Shown here piece by piece: positions 30,132 through 38,508 of a stretch of 64,000 nt of DNA. The notes beneath the pieces are model-generated. The model saw only the letters and a program-made list of their open reading frames with translations. It did no database searches and was not told the DNA's origin. Both the position numbers and the translations under genes were made by a program. The stretch comes from Blastococcus sp. TBT05-19. Its GTDB lineage: Bacteria > Actinomycetota > Actinomycetes > Mycobacteriales > Geodermatophilaceae. The stretch spans positions 744,001 through 808,000 of the forward strand of contig NZ_QOHI01000001.1 of the NCBI RefSeq assembly GCF_003319095.1, written 5' to 3'. Position 1 is the stretch's first letter. Every line of letters starts with the position of its first letter.

Positions 30132-31733
30132 ATGGACCTGCCGATCATCTACGTGCGTGGCTTCGCCGGAGGCAGCTCCGGCATCGACAAGGCGGTCGAC
30201 GACCCGTTCTACGGGTTCAACGAGGGCTCGGTGCACGTGCGCGTCGGCAAGGACAGCCGGCCGCACTTCTACCAGTTCGAGAGCCCGCTGCTCCGGCTGA
30301 TCACCGAGCAGGGCTACCGGCTGCTGGTGCACGGCAGCCAGGAGCGGTACCTGGAGCAGCAGCCCGACGGCGGGGTGCCGCCGAACACGATCTGGGTGCA
30401 CCGGTTCTACGACCAGGCCGCGTCGACGTTCGTGCAGGAGCCGGAGAAGTACGTCCTGGAGGAGGCTGCCGCCGACCTGTTCCGGCTCATCACGTGCGTC
30501 AAGCGCAAGACGGGCGCGCCGCGGGTGCACCTGGTCGCGCACTCGATGGGCGGCCTGATCTGCCGCTCCATGATCCAACGGGTGATCCCGGAGCAGACCC
30601 GCGCCGGGGGCCGGCTCCGGCTGGACGCCGCCGCCGACCACGTGCAGAGCCTGTTCACCTACGGCACCCCGCACGGCGGGATCGAGTTCGCGCTCGGCTT
30701 CGGCCTGCTGGAGAAGGTCCGCGACGCCCTCGACATCAACGGCGCGGAGATCTTCGGGCGGCAGCGGATGTACGACTACCTGACGCCGCGGACCGACCCG
30801 ACCGTCGACGGCAGCCCGCCCGAGGACTGGCGGGAGGTGGAGATGCCGGCCGGCGGGTTCCCGCTCGACCGGGTGTTCTGCCTCGTCGGCACCAACCCGC
30901 AGGACTACGCGGTCGCGATGGGCCTGTCGTCGAAGGCCGTCGGTGCGCGCAGCGACGGGCTGGTCCAGATCGACAACGCCTACGTGCCCGGGGCGCACCG
31001 GGCGTTCGTGCACCGCAGCCACAGCGGCCGCTACGGGCTGGTCAACTCCGAGGAGGGCTTCCAGAACCTGCGGCGGTTCCTGTTCGGCGACCTGCGGATC
31101 CAGGTCGACCTGTGCGGTCTCCGGCTCCCGGGGACCCTCGACGACGGGACCGTGTGGCAGCTGGAGACGGCGCTGGCGATCCGAGGGCTGCCGGTGCTGA
31201 TGCACGAGCAGAGCGCCGCGCACCACTGCCCGATCCAGATCGAGCGCCCGCGGGTCGAGGACAGCTCGGACACCCCCAGGCCGCTGCTGACCACGTTCCT
31301 GTCCACGCGGGAGCCCCGCCCGCTCGACGGCGGCCGGCGGTGCTCGACGCTGCGGCACGCGCTCACCCTGCGGCTGATCTCGCTGCGCGAGGACACCGGC
31401 TTCTTCGACTTCGGCGACCACCTGGAGCAGACCGCCGACTTCGAAGACACCCTCGTCGTGGACATCGCGCCACCCGCGGGGGAGACCGGCTCGCCCCGGG
31501 GCTGGGCCGTCTGGAACAGCGCCATCCCCGGGGCGGTCCGGGACTGGCAGCCCAGCGGCGACCCCCTGACCGACGAGCGACCGCAGGAGCCGGGCGTGTG
31601 GCAGGGGAGCATCCTGCTGCCGGAGGTCTGCCGAGAGCGGTTCGGCGACCGGGCCCGCCTGGTCCTCACCGTCAGCGCACGCGAACCGGTGGAGGTGCCG
31701 GCCGTGCCGACCGGCGACCTCGCGATGGTCTGA
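30132..31733 (+). CDS. Alpha/beta hydrolase, PGAP1/lipase-like
   Basis: A 533-aa protein. The N-terminal half is an alpha/beta hydrolase: an oxyanion-type start PIIYVRGFAGG, nucleophile elbow VAHSMGG with Ser138, and the FTYGTPHGG strand typical of lipase/PGAP1-like esterases. The C-terminal ~200 residues are beta-rich and unrecognised (from about RFLFGDLRIQVDL onward). No signal peptide is seen, so it may be cytosolic. It lies alone between two hairpins. Confidence 0.82.
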   Translation: MDLPIIYVRGFAGGSSGIDKAVDDPFYGFNEGSVHVRVGKDSRPHFYQFESPLLRLITEQGYRLLVHGSQERYLEQQPDGGVPPNTIWVHRFYDQAASTFVQEPEKYVLEEAAADLFRLITCVKRKTGAPRVHLVAHSMGGLICRSMIQRVIPEQTRAGGRLRLDAAADHVQSLFTYGTPHGGIEFALGFGLLEKVRDALDINGAEIFGRQRMYDYLTPRTDPTVDGSPPEDWREVEMPAGGFPLDRVFCLVGTNPQDYAVAMGLSSKAVGARSDGLVQIDNAYVPGAHRAFVHRSHSGRYGLVNSEEGFQNLRRFLFGDLRIQVDLCGLRLPGTLDDGTVWQLETALAIRGLPVLMHEQSAAHHCPIQIERPRVEDSSDTPRPLLTTFLSTREPRPLDGGRRCSTLRHALTLRLISLREDTGFFDFGDHLEQTADFEDTLVVDIAPPAGETGSPRGWAVWNSAIPGAVRDWQPSGDPLTDERPQEPGVWQGSILLPEVCRERFGDRARLVLTVSAREPVEVPAVPTGDLAMV

Positions 31734-31736
31734 CGA

Positions 31737-31801
31737 GGGTCCTCGTGCCCTGGTCCGACCCGGCCGGGGCGTCGAGCATCGGGCCGGGTCCACGAGGACC
31801 C
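31737..31801 (+). terminator. Large nested hairpin after the hydrolase gene
   Basis: GGGTCCTCGTG (31737-31747) pairs with CACGAGGACCC (31791-31801). Inside it GACCCGGCC pairs with GGCCGGGTC. It starts 3 bp after the stop codon. Confidence 0.7.
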
Positions 31802-31851
31802 GGTCCGGACGCCGGACGACGACCGGTGCGGACCCGGCACAGGGAGTCGTC

Positions 31852-32091
31852 ATGAGCACCAAGCTCCACCAGCGGCCGAGGACCCTGCGGCGCCCCGTCG
31901 TGCACGACCGGAGCGAACCGGAAGCGCCCCCGGCGGCCGGCCGGACGACGCACCGTCCGCAGAGGCAGCGGCGGCAGACGGACCTCCGGGCAGGGCTGAT
32001 CGGACTGGGCGTGCTCGCCGCCCTGCTGCTCGCCTTCACCGCGATGGTGGTGCTCACCGCGCTCGCGGGTGGGGACACCTTCCTGGGCTGA
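31852..32091 (+). CDS. Small single-helix membrane protein
   Basis: A 79-aa protein with a long basic/Pro-rich cytoplasmic N-terminus and one membrane helix (about residues 48-71, GLIGLGVLAALLLAFTAMVVLTAL). GGAG precedes the ATG. No family is recognised. It precedes the Tad pilus operon but is separated from it by a promoter region. Confidence 0.6.
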   Translation: MSTKLHQRPRTLRRPVVHDRSEPEAPPAAGRTTHRPQRQRRQTDLRAGLIGLGVLAALLLAFTAMVVLTALAGGDTFLG

Positions 32092-32183
32092 CCCGCCTCG
32101 GGTGGTTCACCCGCGTGGGTGGACGTGACCCCCGGATGTCCACAGAACCCGTGAACGGCGGCCCGCGGACTGGTTCGTTTCCT

Positions 32184-32209
32184 TACAGTCCGACCCGTTG
32201 ATCAACGGG
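32184..32209 (+). promoter_or_regulatory. Tad operon promoter with a perfect 16-bp palindrome
   Basis: TACAGT (32184-32189) is a likely -10 hexamer. The expected transcription start falls inside CCCGTTGATCAACGGG (32194-32209), a perfect palindrome. A repressor bound here would block initiation of the pilus operon. CpaF starts 17 bp further on. Confidence 0.5.
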
Positions 32210-32225
32210 CTCGACGGGGGATGGC

Positions 32226-33455
32226 GTGCCGACTGCTCTGGACGTCGTGGACGGTGAGGTCCGCGAGCTGATCCGTCGGCGTGGGCTCGACCCGTTCCTC
32301 GACCCGGGCCCCGTGCGGCTGCTCGTGCGCGACGTCGTCGCCGACTACTCCGAGCGTTCGCTGACCTCGGCGCTGCCACCGATCGGCGACGTCGAGTCCG
32401 TCGTCCGCGACGTGCTGGACCGGGTGGCCGGCTTCGGTCCGCTGCAGCGCTACCTCGACGACCCCGACGTCGAGGAGATCTGGGTCAACGAGCCCGGCCG
32501 GGTGTTCATCGCCAAGCGCGGCCGCAGCGAGCTGACGACGACGATCCTGGCGCCGGGCGAGCTGGCCGACCTGGTCGAGCGGATGCTGCGCACCTCGGGT
32601 CGACGCATCGACATGTCGACCCCGTTCGTCGACGCGATGATGCCCGACGGCTCGCGGCTGCACGTGGTCATCCCCGACATCACCCGCCAGCACATGGCGG
32701 TCAACATCCGGAAGTTCGTGCTGCAGGCGCACTCGCTCGACGAGCTGGTGGCGCTGGGCACCATCACGGTGCAGGCGGCGCGCTTCCTCGAGGCCGCCGT
32801 CGCCTCGGGCCTCAACATCCTCGTCTCCGGTGGCACTCAGGCCGGCAAGACGACGCTGCTCAACTGCCTCTGCGCCTCGGTGCCGGCCCGTGAGCGGGTC
32901 ATCACCTGCGAAGAGGTCTTCGAGCTGCGGGTGCCGCTGCCCGACGTCGTCTCGATGCAGACCCGGCAGCCCAACCTGGAGGGCGCCGGTGAGATCCCGC
33001 TGCGCCGCCTGGTCAAGGAGGCGCTGCGCATGCGGCCCTCGCGCATCGTCGTCGGCGAGGTGCGCCAGGAGGAGTGCCTGGACCTGCTCATCGCGCTGAA
33101 CTCCGGGCTGCCCGGCATGTGCACGCTGCACGCCAACAGCGCCCGCGAGGCCGTGGTGAAGATGTGCACCCTGCCGCTGCTGGCCGGGGAGAACATCGGG
33201 ACGTCGTTCGTCGTGCCGACCGTCGCCTCCAGCGTCGACCTCGTCGTGCACGTCGGGACCGACGCCGACGGCCGCCGCCGGGTGCGGGAGATCGTGGCGC
33301 TGCCGGGGCGGGCCGAGAACGGGGTCATCGAGACCGCCGACGTCTTCACCAGCCGCGAGGGCCGGCTGGTCCGGGCCGAGGGGTACCCGCCGCACGCCGA
33401 CCGGTTCGCCGCCGCCGGCTTCGACCTGCCGGCCCTGCTCGGCGGGTCGGCGTGA
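32226..33455 (+). CDS. cpaF: CpaF/TadA family secretion ATPase of a Tad pilus
   Basis: A 409-aa type II/IV secretion ATPase that powers Flp pilus assembly. It has Walker A SGGTQAGKTT (201-210), the Asp box TCEEVFEL, Walker B-like RIVVGEVRQEE and the His-box region CTLHANSAREA. The length and the N-terminal RDVLDRVAGFGPLQRYLDDPDVEEIWVN match CpaF. GTG start after a G-run. It is the first of six overlapping or close-set genes. The usual actinobacterial septum-site-like TadZ/CpaE ATPase is not found upstream. Confidence 0.93.
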   Translation: MPTALDVVDGEVRELIRRRGLDPFLDPGPVRLLVRDVVADYSERSLTSALPPIGDVESVVRDVLDRVAGFGPLQRYLDDPDVEEIWVNEPGRVFIAKRGRSELTTTILAPGELADLVERMLRTSGRRIDMSTPFVDAMMPDGSRLHVVIPDITRQHMAVNIRKFVLQAHSLDELVALGTITVQAARFLEAAVASGLNILVSGGTQAGKTTLLNCLCASVPARERVITCEEVFELRVPLPDVVSMQTRQPNLEGAGEIPLRRLVKEALRMRPSRIVVGEVRQEECLDLLIALNSGLPGMCTLHANSAREAVVKMCTLPLLAGENIGTSFVVPTVASSVDLVVHVGTDADGRRRVREIVALPGRAENGVIETADVFTSREGRLVRAEGYPPHADRFAAAGFDLPALLGGSA

Positions 33456-34315
33456 CGGAGTCCGGCGCCTTCCTGGGTCTGCTGCTCGGCATCGGTCTGC
33501 TGCTCATCTGGCGCAGCGGCTCGCGGGCGCCGAAGCCGCGCACCGATCCGCGCCGGCCCGGACGGCGGCAGCAGCTGCTGGCCGCGGCCGGGCTCACCGG
33601 CATCAACGCCGCCCAGCTGCTGGCCCTGCAGATCGGGGCCGGGCTGCTGGCGACCGTCGTCGTCCTGCTGACCACCGCGACCGTGACCGTGAGCCTGGTG
33701 TTCGGGTTCTTCGGGTTCCTGCTGCCCTACGTGCAGGTGCGGCGGCTGGCCGGCAAGCGCCGGGCCGACCTGCGCGAGGTGTGGCCGGAGGTCGTGGACA
33801 ACCTGGCGTCCGCGGTCCGCGCCGGCCTCTCGCTGCCCGAGGCCCTCGGGGCGCTGTCCACCCGGGGCCCGGAGGTGCTGCGGCCGCCGTTCGCCCGGTT
33901 CGCCGCCGAGTACCGGTCCAGCGGCCGGTTCGGACCGTGCCTGGACCGGCTCAAGGACGACCTCGCCGACCCGGTCGGCGACCGGATCGTGGAGACGCTG
34001 CGGGTGGCCCGCGAGGTCGGTGGCAGCGACCTCGGCCGGGTGCTGCGCACCCTGGCCACCTTCCTGCGCGAGGACGCCCGGGCGCGCGCGGAGCTGGAGA
34101 CCCGGCAGGGCTGGGTCGTCTCCGCCGCGCGCCTCGCGGTCGCCGCACCCTGGATCGTCCTGCTGCTGCTCGCCACCCAGTCGGCGACGCTGGCCGCCTA
34201 CGACTCGGCGATGGGGACGGCGATCCTGCTCGGCGGGGGCGCGGTGTGCCTGCTGGCCTACCGGCTGATGCTGCGGATCGGGCGGCTGCCCGAGGACGTG
34301 CGGGTGCTCCAGTGA
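33452..34315 (+). CDS. tadB: Type II secretion F family protein, TadB-like
   Basis: A 287-aa membrane platform protein of the pilus. It has a helix near the N-terminus, a pair of helices (~55-95), the cytoplasmic T2SSF domain with VWPEVVDNLASAVRAGLSLPEAL, and C-terminal helices (LAVAAPWIVLLLLA and TAILLGGGAVCLLAYRLML). The GTG start overlaps the cpaF stop (GTGA). It pairs with TadC in the inner membrane to couple CpaF to pilin polymerisation. Confidence 0.9.
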   Translation: MTESGAFLGLLLGIGLLLIWRSGSRAPKPRTDPRRPGRRQQLLAAAGLTGINAAQLLALQIGAGLLATVVVLLTTATVTVSLVFGFFGFLLPYVQVRRLAGKRRADLREVWPEVVDNLASAVRAGLSLPEALGALSTRGPEVLRPPFARFAAEYRSSGRFGPCLDRLKDDLADPVGDRIVETLRVAREVGGSDLGRVLRTLATFLREDARARAELETRQGWVVSAARLAVAAPWIVLLLLATQSATLAAYDSAMGTAILLGGGAVCLLAYRLMLRIGRLPEDVRVLQ

Positions 34316-35253
34316 GCTCCGGTCTCCTCGGGATGCTACTGGGCCTGCTGGCGGCGTCGGGCCTGATCCTGGTCCTGCGGTACGCGCCGCCGTTCCGGGC
34401 CGTGCGGCTGGTCGACCGGCTCGCGCCCTACGTCCACGACACCCCGCCGCCGTCGCGGCTGCTGGGCACGGCGACCGAGCCGGGGATGCTCACCGCGGTG
34501 CGCCGGATCGCCGGCCCGTCGATCAGCAACGGCGCGCGCATCGTCGACCGCTTCGTCGGTGGCCGGGCCGCGGTGCGCCGACGGCTGGACGCGCTCGGGG
34601 GCGACCTCACCGTCGAGGACTTCCGCATCGAGCAGGTCATCTGGGGCGGGCTGGGGTTGCTCGGCGCCGCCGTCGTCGCGACCGTCGGCTCCGTCGCCGC
34701 CGGCCAGGTCAACGTGCTGACCGCCGGGCTGCTCTGCCTCTCCGGGCTCGTCGGCGGGGTGCTCGGCCGCGACTGGTGGCTCACCCAGCAGGTCAACCGG
34801 CGCGAGGAGCTGCTGCTCGCCGAGTTCCCCGTGGTCGCCGAGCTGCTGGCTCTCGCGGTGACGGCGGGGGAGAGCCCGACGGCGGCGATCGCCCGGGTCA
34901 CCCGGCTCTCCGGCGGCGAGCTGGCCCGGGAGCTCGGCTCGGCGCTCGGTCGGGCGCGGGCCGGCGTCCCGCTGGTCGACGCCCTGCAGCAGGTCGCCGA
35001 CCGCACGTCGCTGGACCCGTTGGCCCGCTTCATCGACGGCCTGCTCGTGGCCATCGAGCGCGGCACGCCGCTGGCCGAGGTGCTGCGCGCCCAGGCCGCC
35101 GACGTCCGGGAGGCCGGCAAGCGCCGGCTGCTCGAGGCCGGTGGGCGCAAGGAGATCGCCATGATGGTGCCGGTCGTCTTCCTGGTGCTGCCGGTCACCG
35201 TTCTCTTCGCCCTGTTCCCGGGGCTGATCAGCATCGTCTCGCTGGCGCAATGA
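34312..35253 (+). CDS. tadC: Type II secretion F family protein, TadC-like
   Basis: A 313-aa second platform protein. An N-terminal helix, a central helix pair (~110-150), a T2SSF domain (LLLAEFPVVAELLALAVTAGESPTAAI) and a C-terminal hydrophobic end (MMVPVVFLVLPVTVLFALFPGLISIV) match TadC. GTG start overlapping tadB (GTGA). Confidence 0.9.
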   Translation: MSSGLLGMLLGLLAASGLILVLRYAPPFRAVRLVDRLAPYVHDTPPPSRLLGTATEPGMLTAVRRIAGPSISNGARIVDRFVGGRAAVRRRLDALGGDLTVEDFRIEQVIWGGLGLLGAAVVATVGSVAAGQVNVLTAGLLCLSGLVGGVLGRDWWLTQQVNRREELLLAEFPVVAELLALAVTAGESPTAAIARVTRLSGGELARELGSALGRARAGVPLVDALQQVADRTSLDPLARFIDGLLVAIERGTPLAEVLRAQAADVREAGKRRLLEAGGRKEIAMMVPVVFLVLPVTVLFALFPGLISIVSLAQ

Positions 35254-35282
35254 GCCGGCGGACCTGGAGAAAGGACGACGCC

Positions 35283-35477
35283 ATGCGTCTCGTTCCGCGC
35301 ATCACCGCCCTGCTGGACCGCATCCGCGGGGAGGACCCCGAGCGCGGCGACGTGCCCGGGTGGGTCATGGTCACCGTGATGACCGCGGCCCTGGTGCTCG
35401 CCATCCTCGGCGTGTTCCAGGAGGCCATCGTGAACGCGGTGCAGAACGCGCTCACCTCCGTCACGACCCGTGGATAA
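35283..35477 (+). CDS. Small pilin-like protein of the Tad operon (Flp candidate)
   Basis: A 64-aa peptide with a charged N-terminus (RIRGEDPERGDVPGW) followed by one hydrophobic helix (VMVTVMTAALVLAILGVF) and a short polar tail. Its position between tadC and tadE, and its size, fit the major Flp-type pilin. The canonical Gly-x-x-x-x-Glu cleavage context is not clear. The ATG follows AGAAAGGA. Its stop overlaps the next start by 8 bp. Confidence 0.75.
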   Translation: MRLVPRITALLDRIRGEDPERGDVPGWVMVTVMTAALVLAILGVFQEAIVNAVQNALTSVTTRG

Positions 35478-35883
35478 AGAGGCGCCAGCGCCTCGTGACG
35501 ACGGCGAGCGCGGGAGCGCCGTCGTCGACTTCGTGATGGTCTCGATGCTGATCGTCGCGCTGCTGATGGCTGTGCTGCAGGTGGCCGTCTACGTGCACGT
35601 GCGCAACGTGGTCACCGCCAGCGCCCAGGACGGCGCCCGGTACGCCGCGAATGCCGACGTCGACTCGCGCGTCGGTGCCGACCGCACCGTCGAGGTGGTG
35701 GCCCGCGCGACCTCGGTGCAGACGGCGCAGGGTCTGGCCTGCACCTCGCAGGAGGAGCCCGACCCCAGCGGCGCGACCGTCGTCGTCGTCCGGTGCTCGG
35801 GTTCGGTGCCCTCGCTGCTGGCGGCGCTCGGGAACCTGCTCCCGCTGGAGGTCACCGGCCGCGCTCTCAAGGAGGGCTCGTGA
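35470..35883 (+). CDS. tadE: TadE-like minor pilin
   Basis: A 137-aa pseudopilin. It has the TadE N-terminal motif GERGSAVVDFVMVSMLIVALLM (Asp replaces the usual Glu after the cleavage region) followed by QVAVYVHVRNVVTASAQDGARYAA, typical of TadE. The rest is extracytoplasmic with two Cys that may form a disulfide. GTG start inside the end of the pilin gene. Confidence 0.88.
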   Translation: MDKEAPAPRDDGERGSAVVDFVMVSMLIVALLMAVLQVAVYVHVRNVVTASAQDGARYAANADVDSRVGADRTVEVVARATSVQTAQGLACTSQEEPDPSGATVVVVRCSGSVPSLLAALGNLLPLEVTGRALKEGS

Positions 35884-36347
35884 CCTGGCTTCGCCGCCGG
35901 CTCGGGATGGTGTCGGACGAGCGCGGGTCGGCGCTGGTCGAGTTCGTGTTCATCGCGCTGGTGGTCTTCGTGCCGCTGGTCTACATCATCGCCGGGTTCT
36001 CCTCGGTGCAGCGCGGGGTGTTCGCCTCGCAGGCCGCGGCTCGCGAGGCCGGCCGGGCGATGGGCACCGCGCCGGATGCGGTGACCGGGCAGGAGCGGGC
36101 GCTGCGGGCGGCGCAGCTGGCGGTGGAGGACCAGTCGGTGGAGGTCACCGACATGCGGCTGGAATACGCGCCTGCCGGTGCCGGTTGCGAGGCGGCCGGC
36201 AGCTACACCCCGACGCTGGCGCCGGGGGAGGAGTTCTCGGTCTGCGTGACCGTGACGGTCCGGATCCCGCTGCTGCCGGAGTTCATCGAGTCCAACACCG
36301 CGACCGGTCAGTTCGTCGTCGAGCGCGACCGCTACGTCGACGGCTGA
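35880..36347 (+). CDS. TadE/TadF-like pilus assembly protein
   Basis: A 155-aa second pseudopilin with DERGSALVEFVFIALVVFVPLVYII, the Glu-containing prepilin-type N-terminus, followed by QRGVFASQAAAREAGRAMG. Two Cys in the ectodomain may pair. The GTG start overlaps the tadE stop (GTGA). It is the last gene of the Tad operon seen here. No prepilin peptidase gene is present in the window. Confidence 0.87.
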   Translation: MTWLRRRLGMVSDERGSALVEFVFIALVVFVPLVYIIAGFSSVQRGVFASQAAAREAGRAMGTAPDAVTGQERALRAAQLAVEDQSVEVTDMRLEYAPAGAGCEAAGSYTPTLAPGEEFSVCVTVTVRIPLLPEFIESNTATGQFVVERDRYVDG

Positions 36348-36442
36348 GCCTGCATAACTGGTGACCGCGCCGTTGCGGATGAGTGCGGTGATGATGTCGG
36401 TGATGGCGACGCTCGTGCGCAAGCGGGCGCAGTCAGACGCCG

Positions 36443-37873
36443 TCAGCCCCACCAGGGGAGCTCGACGTCCAGGATCCGGTCGGAGGAGTCGACCAGGAGA
36501 TCCCGGATCCGAGGCGCGTCCCGCTGCAGCCGCGCCTCGACCTCGTCGGGTCCGTCCTCCCAGCCGTGGTCGTCGACCTCCACGGTCACCAGCACGCTGC
36601 CCCGGTTCGTGGCGGTGAGCATCTGGGTCAGCTCCTCGTTCCACACGGCGGAGGTGCCGTCGCCCAGCGCCAGCTCCCCGCCCTTAGCCTCGTACAGGCC
36701 ACGCACGGCGGCCGCCTCCTCCGCCAGCCACAGGCGCGCGGCCTCCTCGGCGTCCTCCGCCGTGGGGTAGCGCGTCACCGTGGCCCAGATGTCCAGCTGC
36801 CCGAGGTCGTCGTCGTGGTTCTCGTTCAGCCGCCGGGACTGCAGCGGAGCGGCGACGTCGTCGTGGTAGGAGAAGAACGGGTCCCGGCCCTCTCCGTCGG
36901 AGACCCAGAAGGAGGAGAGGTCGAACTCCTCCGCGCCCGGGATGTCCAGCGGCGCGCGGGTGCCGCCTGCGCTGACCTCGTCCACGACCACCCAGCCGGC
37001 GGAGCCGACCGCGAGCAGGGCGGCGACCGAGGTGTACGCCACCGCGAGCGCGCCCGCCGGCCGGCGCCCGGGGCCGAACCGGCGCCGCCGGTCGAGGTGG
37101 CGGCGGAGCTGCGAGCGGGCCAGGAAGAAGGTCCCGGCGGCCACGCCGAGGACGAGCACCCAGGTGACCGCGGAGGAGAGCCACCCCGTCGCGCTCATCT
37201 TCCAGGCGCGGTGGGCCGACGGCGGGTAGACGCCGTAGCGGTCGCCGTCGGACGGGTCGCCCTCGGCGATGGCCTCGCCGGAGGGGGTGTCGAGGTAGTA
37301 GTTCGTCCCGCCGCCGCGCCCGGAGCTCTCCGCGGTGCGCGTGACGTAGGTGTCCTCGCCGACGGTGAGCACGAGGCCGCCGCCGCTCAGGGCGCGCACC
37401 CCCTGGTACGCCTCGACCGCCATGCCCGGCGTGAACACCAGCAGGGTGACCAGCCCGGCCACCGCGGCCACCGAGACCCGCTTCGGCCCACCGCCACGGC
37501 TGGGGCGGAACATCGGCGCGATCGCCGCGGCCTCGGCGCCTCCGGGGAGGAAGCGCACCGCCCACGCCGCCACGAGGAGGAGCGCCGCCGGCACGCCCAG
37601 GACCACCGGGATCAGCGGGCCCCACTTCTCCTGGAGGCGGACGCCCACGCTGGCGGAGGGGGCATTGGCACCGGCGGCCAGGATCATGGCCAGGACCGCC
37701 GGGAAGACCAGCAGCACCAGCAGGAGCGCGGCACGCTGCAGGCCGCTGCGCGCCCGGGCCAGTCCGCTGTGCCGCTCGTCGGGCCGGTGCTCGCGGGTGG
37801 AGGGAGCGCCCGGCAGGCGCTCGGCCCGTGGGCTCCGACGTCGCCACCGCTGACGGCTCTTCGCGCGGTTCAC
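36443..37873 (-). CDS. Multi-pass membrane protein with a large extracytoplasmic C-domain, unknown family
   Basis: A 476-aa protein. A basic N-terminus is followed by about five membrane helices: ~50-70, 85-107, 130-150, 230-250 and 285-305. A soluble segment with GEDTYVTRTAESSGRGGGTNY lies between the third and fourth. The last ~165 residues are soluble and acidic. The GTG at 37873 is taken because GGAGG lies 4 bases before it; the longer reading upstream is Arg-rich and unlikely. No domain is recognised and no partner gene is adjacent. Confidence 0.72.
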   Translation of the reverse strand: MNRAKSRQRWRRRSPRAERLPGAPSTREHRPDERHSGLARARSGLQRAALLLVLLVFPAVLAMILAAGANAPSASVGVRLQEKWGPLIPVVLGVPAALLLVAAWAVRFLPGGAEAAAIAPMFRPSRGGGPKRVSVAAVAGLVTLLVFTPGMAVEAYQGVRALSGGGLVLTVGEDTYVTRTAESSGRGGGTNYYLDTPSGEAIAEGDPSDGDRYGVYPPSAHRAWKMSATGWLSSAVTWVLVLGVAAGTFFLARSQLRRHLDRRRRFGPGRRPAGALAVAYTSVAALLAVGSAGWVVVDEVSAGGTRAPLDIPGAEEFDLSSFWVSDGEGRDPFFSYHDDVAAPLQSRRLNENHDDDLGQLDIWATVTRYPTAEDAEEAARLWLAEEAAAVRGLYEAKGGELALGDGTSAVWNEELTQMLTATNRGSVLVTVEVDDHGWEDGPDEVEARLQRDAPRIRDLLVDSSDRILDVELPWWG

Positions 37874-38061
37874 CCGACCTCCGTCCGTGCTCGCCGCGCT
37901 CCGACGGGCCGGCTCCCGATCGGACCGTATCTCCCCGCGGGGGACCGGCCGTAGCCCGGATCGGACGCGTCGCGCACGCAGAGTCACGTGAGGCAGGACC
38001 GGTTCCCCTGGTCGGGTGAGCGAGGTAGGGGTCGCGGGCGACCGGCTTCTACCGTGACGAG

Positions 38062-38508
38062 GTGCTGAGCAGGAGGTCCGTGTCGCTCGGTCTGCTGAGC
38101 ACCCTCCTGTGCCTCTCCGCGTGCTCCGCCGAGGCCTCGTCGCCGCCCTCGGCGCAGGCCGCGCTGCCCGGCTACGAAGCGCCCGACGGGGCGTCGGCGC
38201 TCTGCGCGGGGCTGGCCGGATCCACCCACTTCCTGGACATCCCCGCCGCCATGGGCCAGCTCACCTCCGGCGTCGGCGCGGTGGACGGGCGCAGCCGCCT
38301 GGCCGCCGCCCGCGGGGAGCTCCGCAGCATGGTGGACGGGCTCCCGGCCGGGGAGGACCCCGACCTGCGTGCCGCGGCGGACGGCGTGATCGCCGCGCTC
38401 CTCGCGGTGCTGGGCCCCGAGCTGACCGACGAGGCCCGCGCGGACGTGCTCGCGAGCATGGACGAGTTCGTCGCGCAGCTGCAGCCGGCCTGCGGGTTCC
38501 CGGCGTGA
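38062..38508 (+). CDS. Small lipoprotein, unknown family
   Basis: A 148-aa protein with a clear lipoprotein signal: basic MLSRRS, hydrophobic core, lipobox LSAC (18-21). The mature part is helical with two further Cys (C48 and C144) that may form a disulfide. The GTG start is 7 bases after a TACCGT -10-like hexamer (leaderless). Its stop overlaps the next gene (GTGA), so the two exported proteins are likely made together. Confidence 0.78.
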   Translation: MLSRRSVSLGLLSTLLCLSACSAEASSPPSAQAALPGYEAPDGASALCAGLAGSTHFLDIPAAMGQLTSGVGAVDGRSRLAAARGELRSMVDGLPAGEDPDLRAAADGVIAALLAVLGPELTDEARADVLASMDEFVAQLQPACGFPA

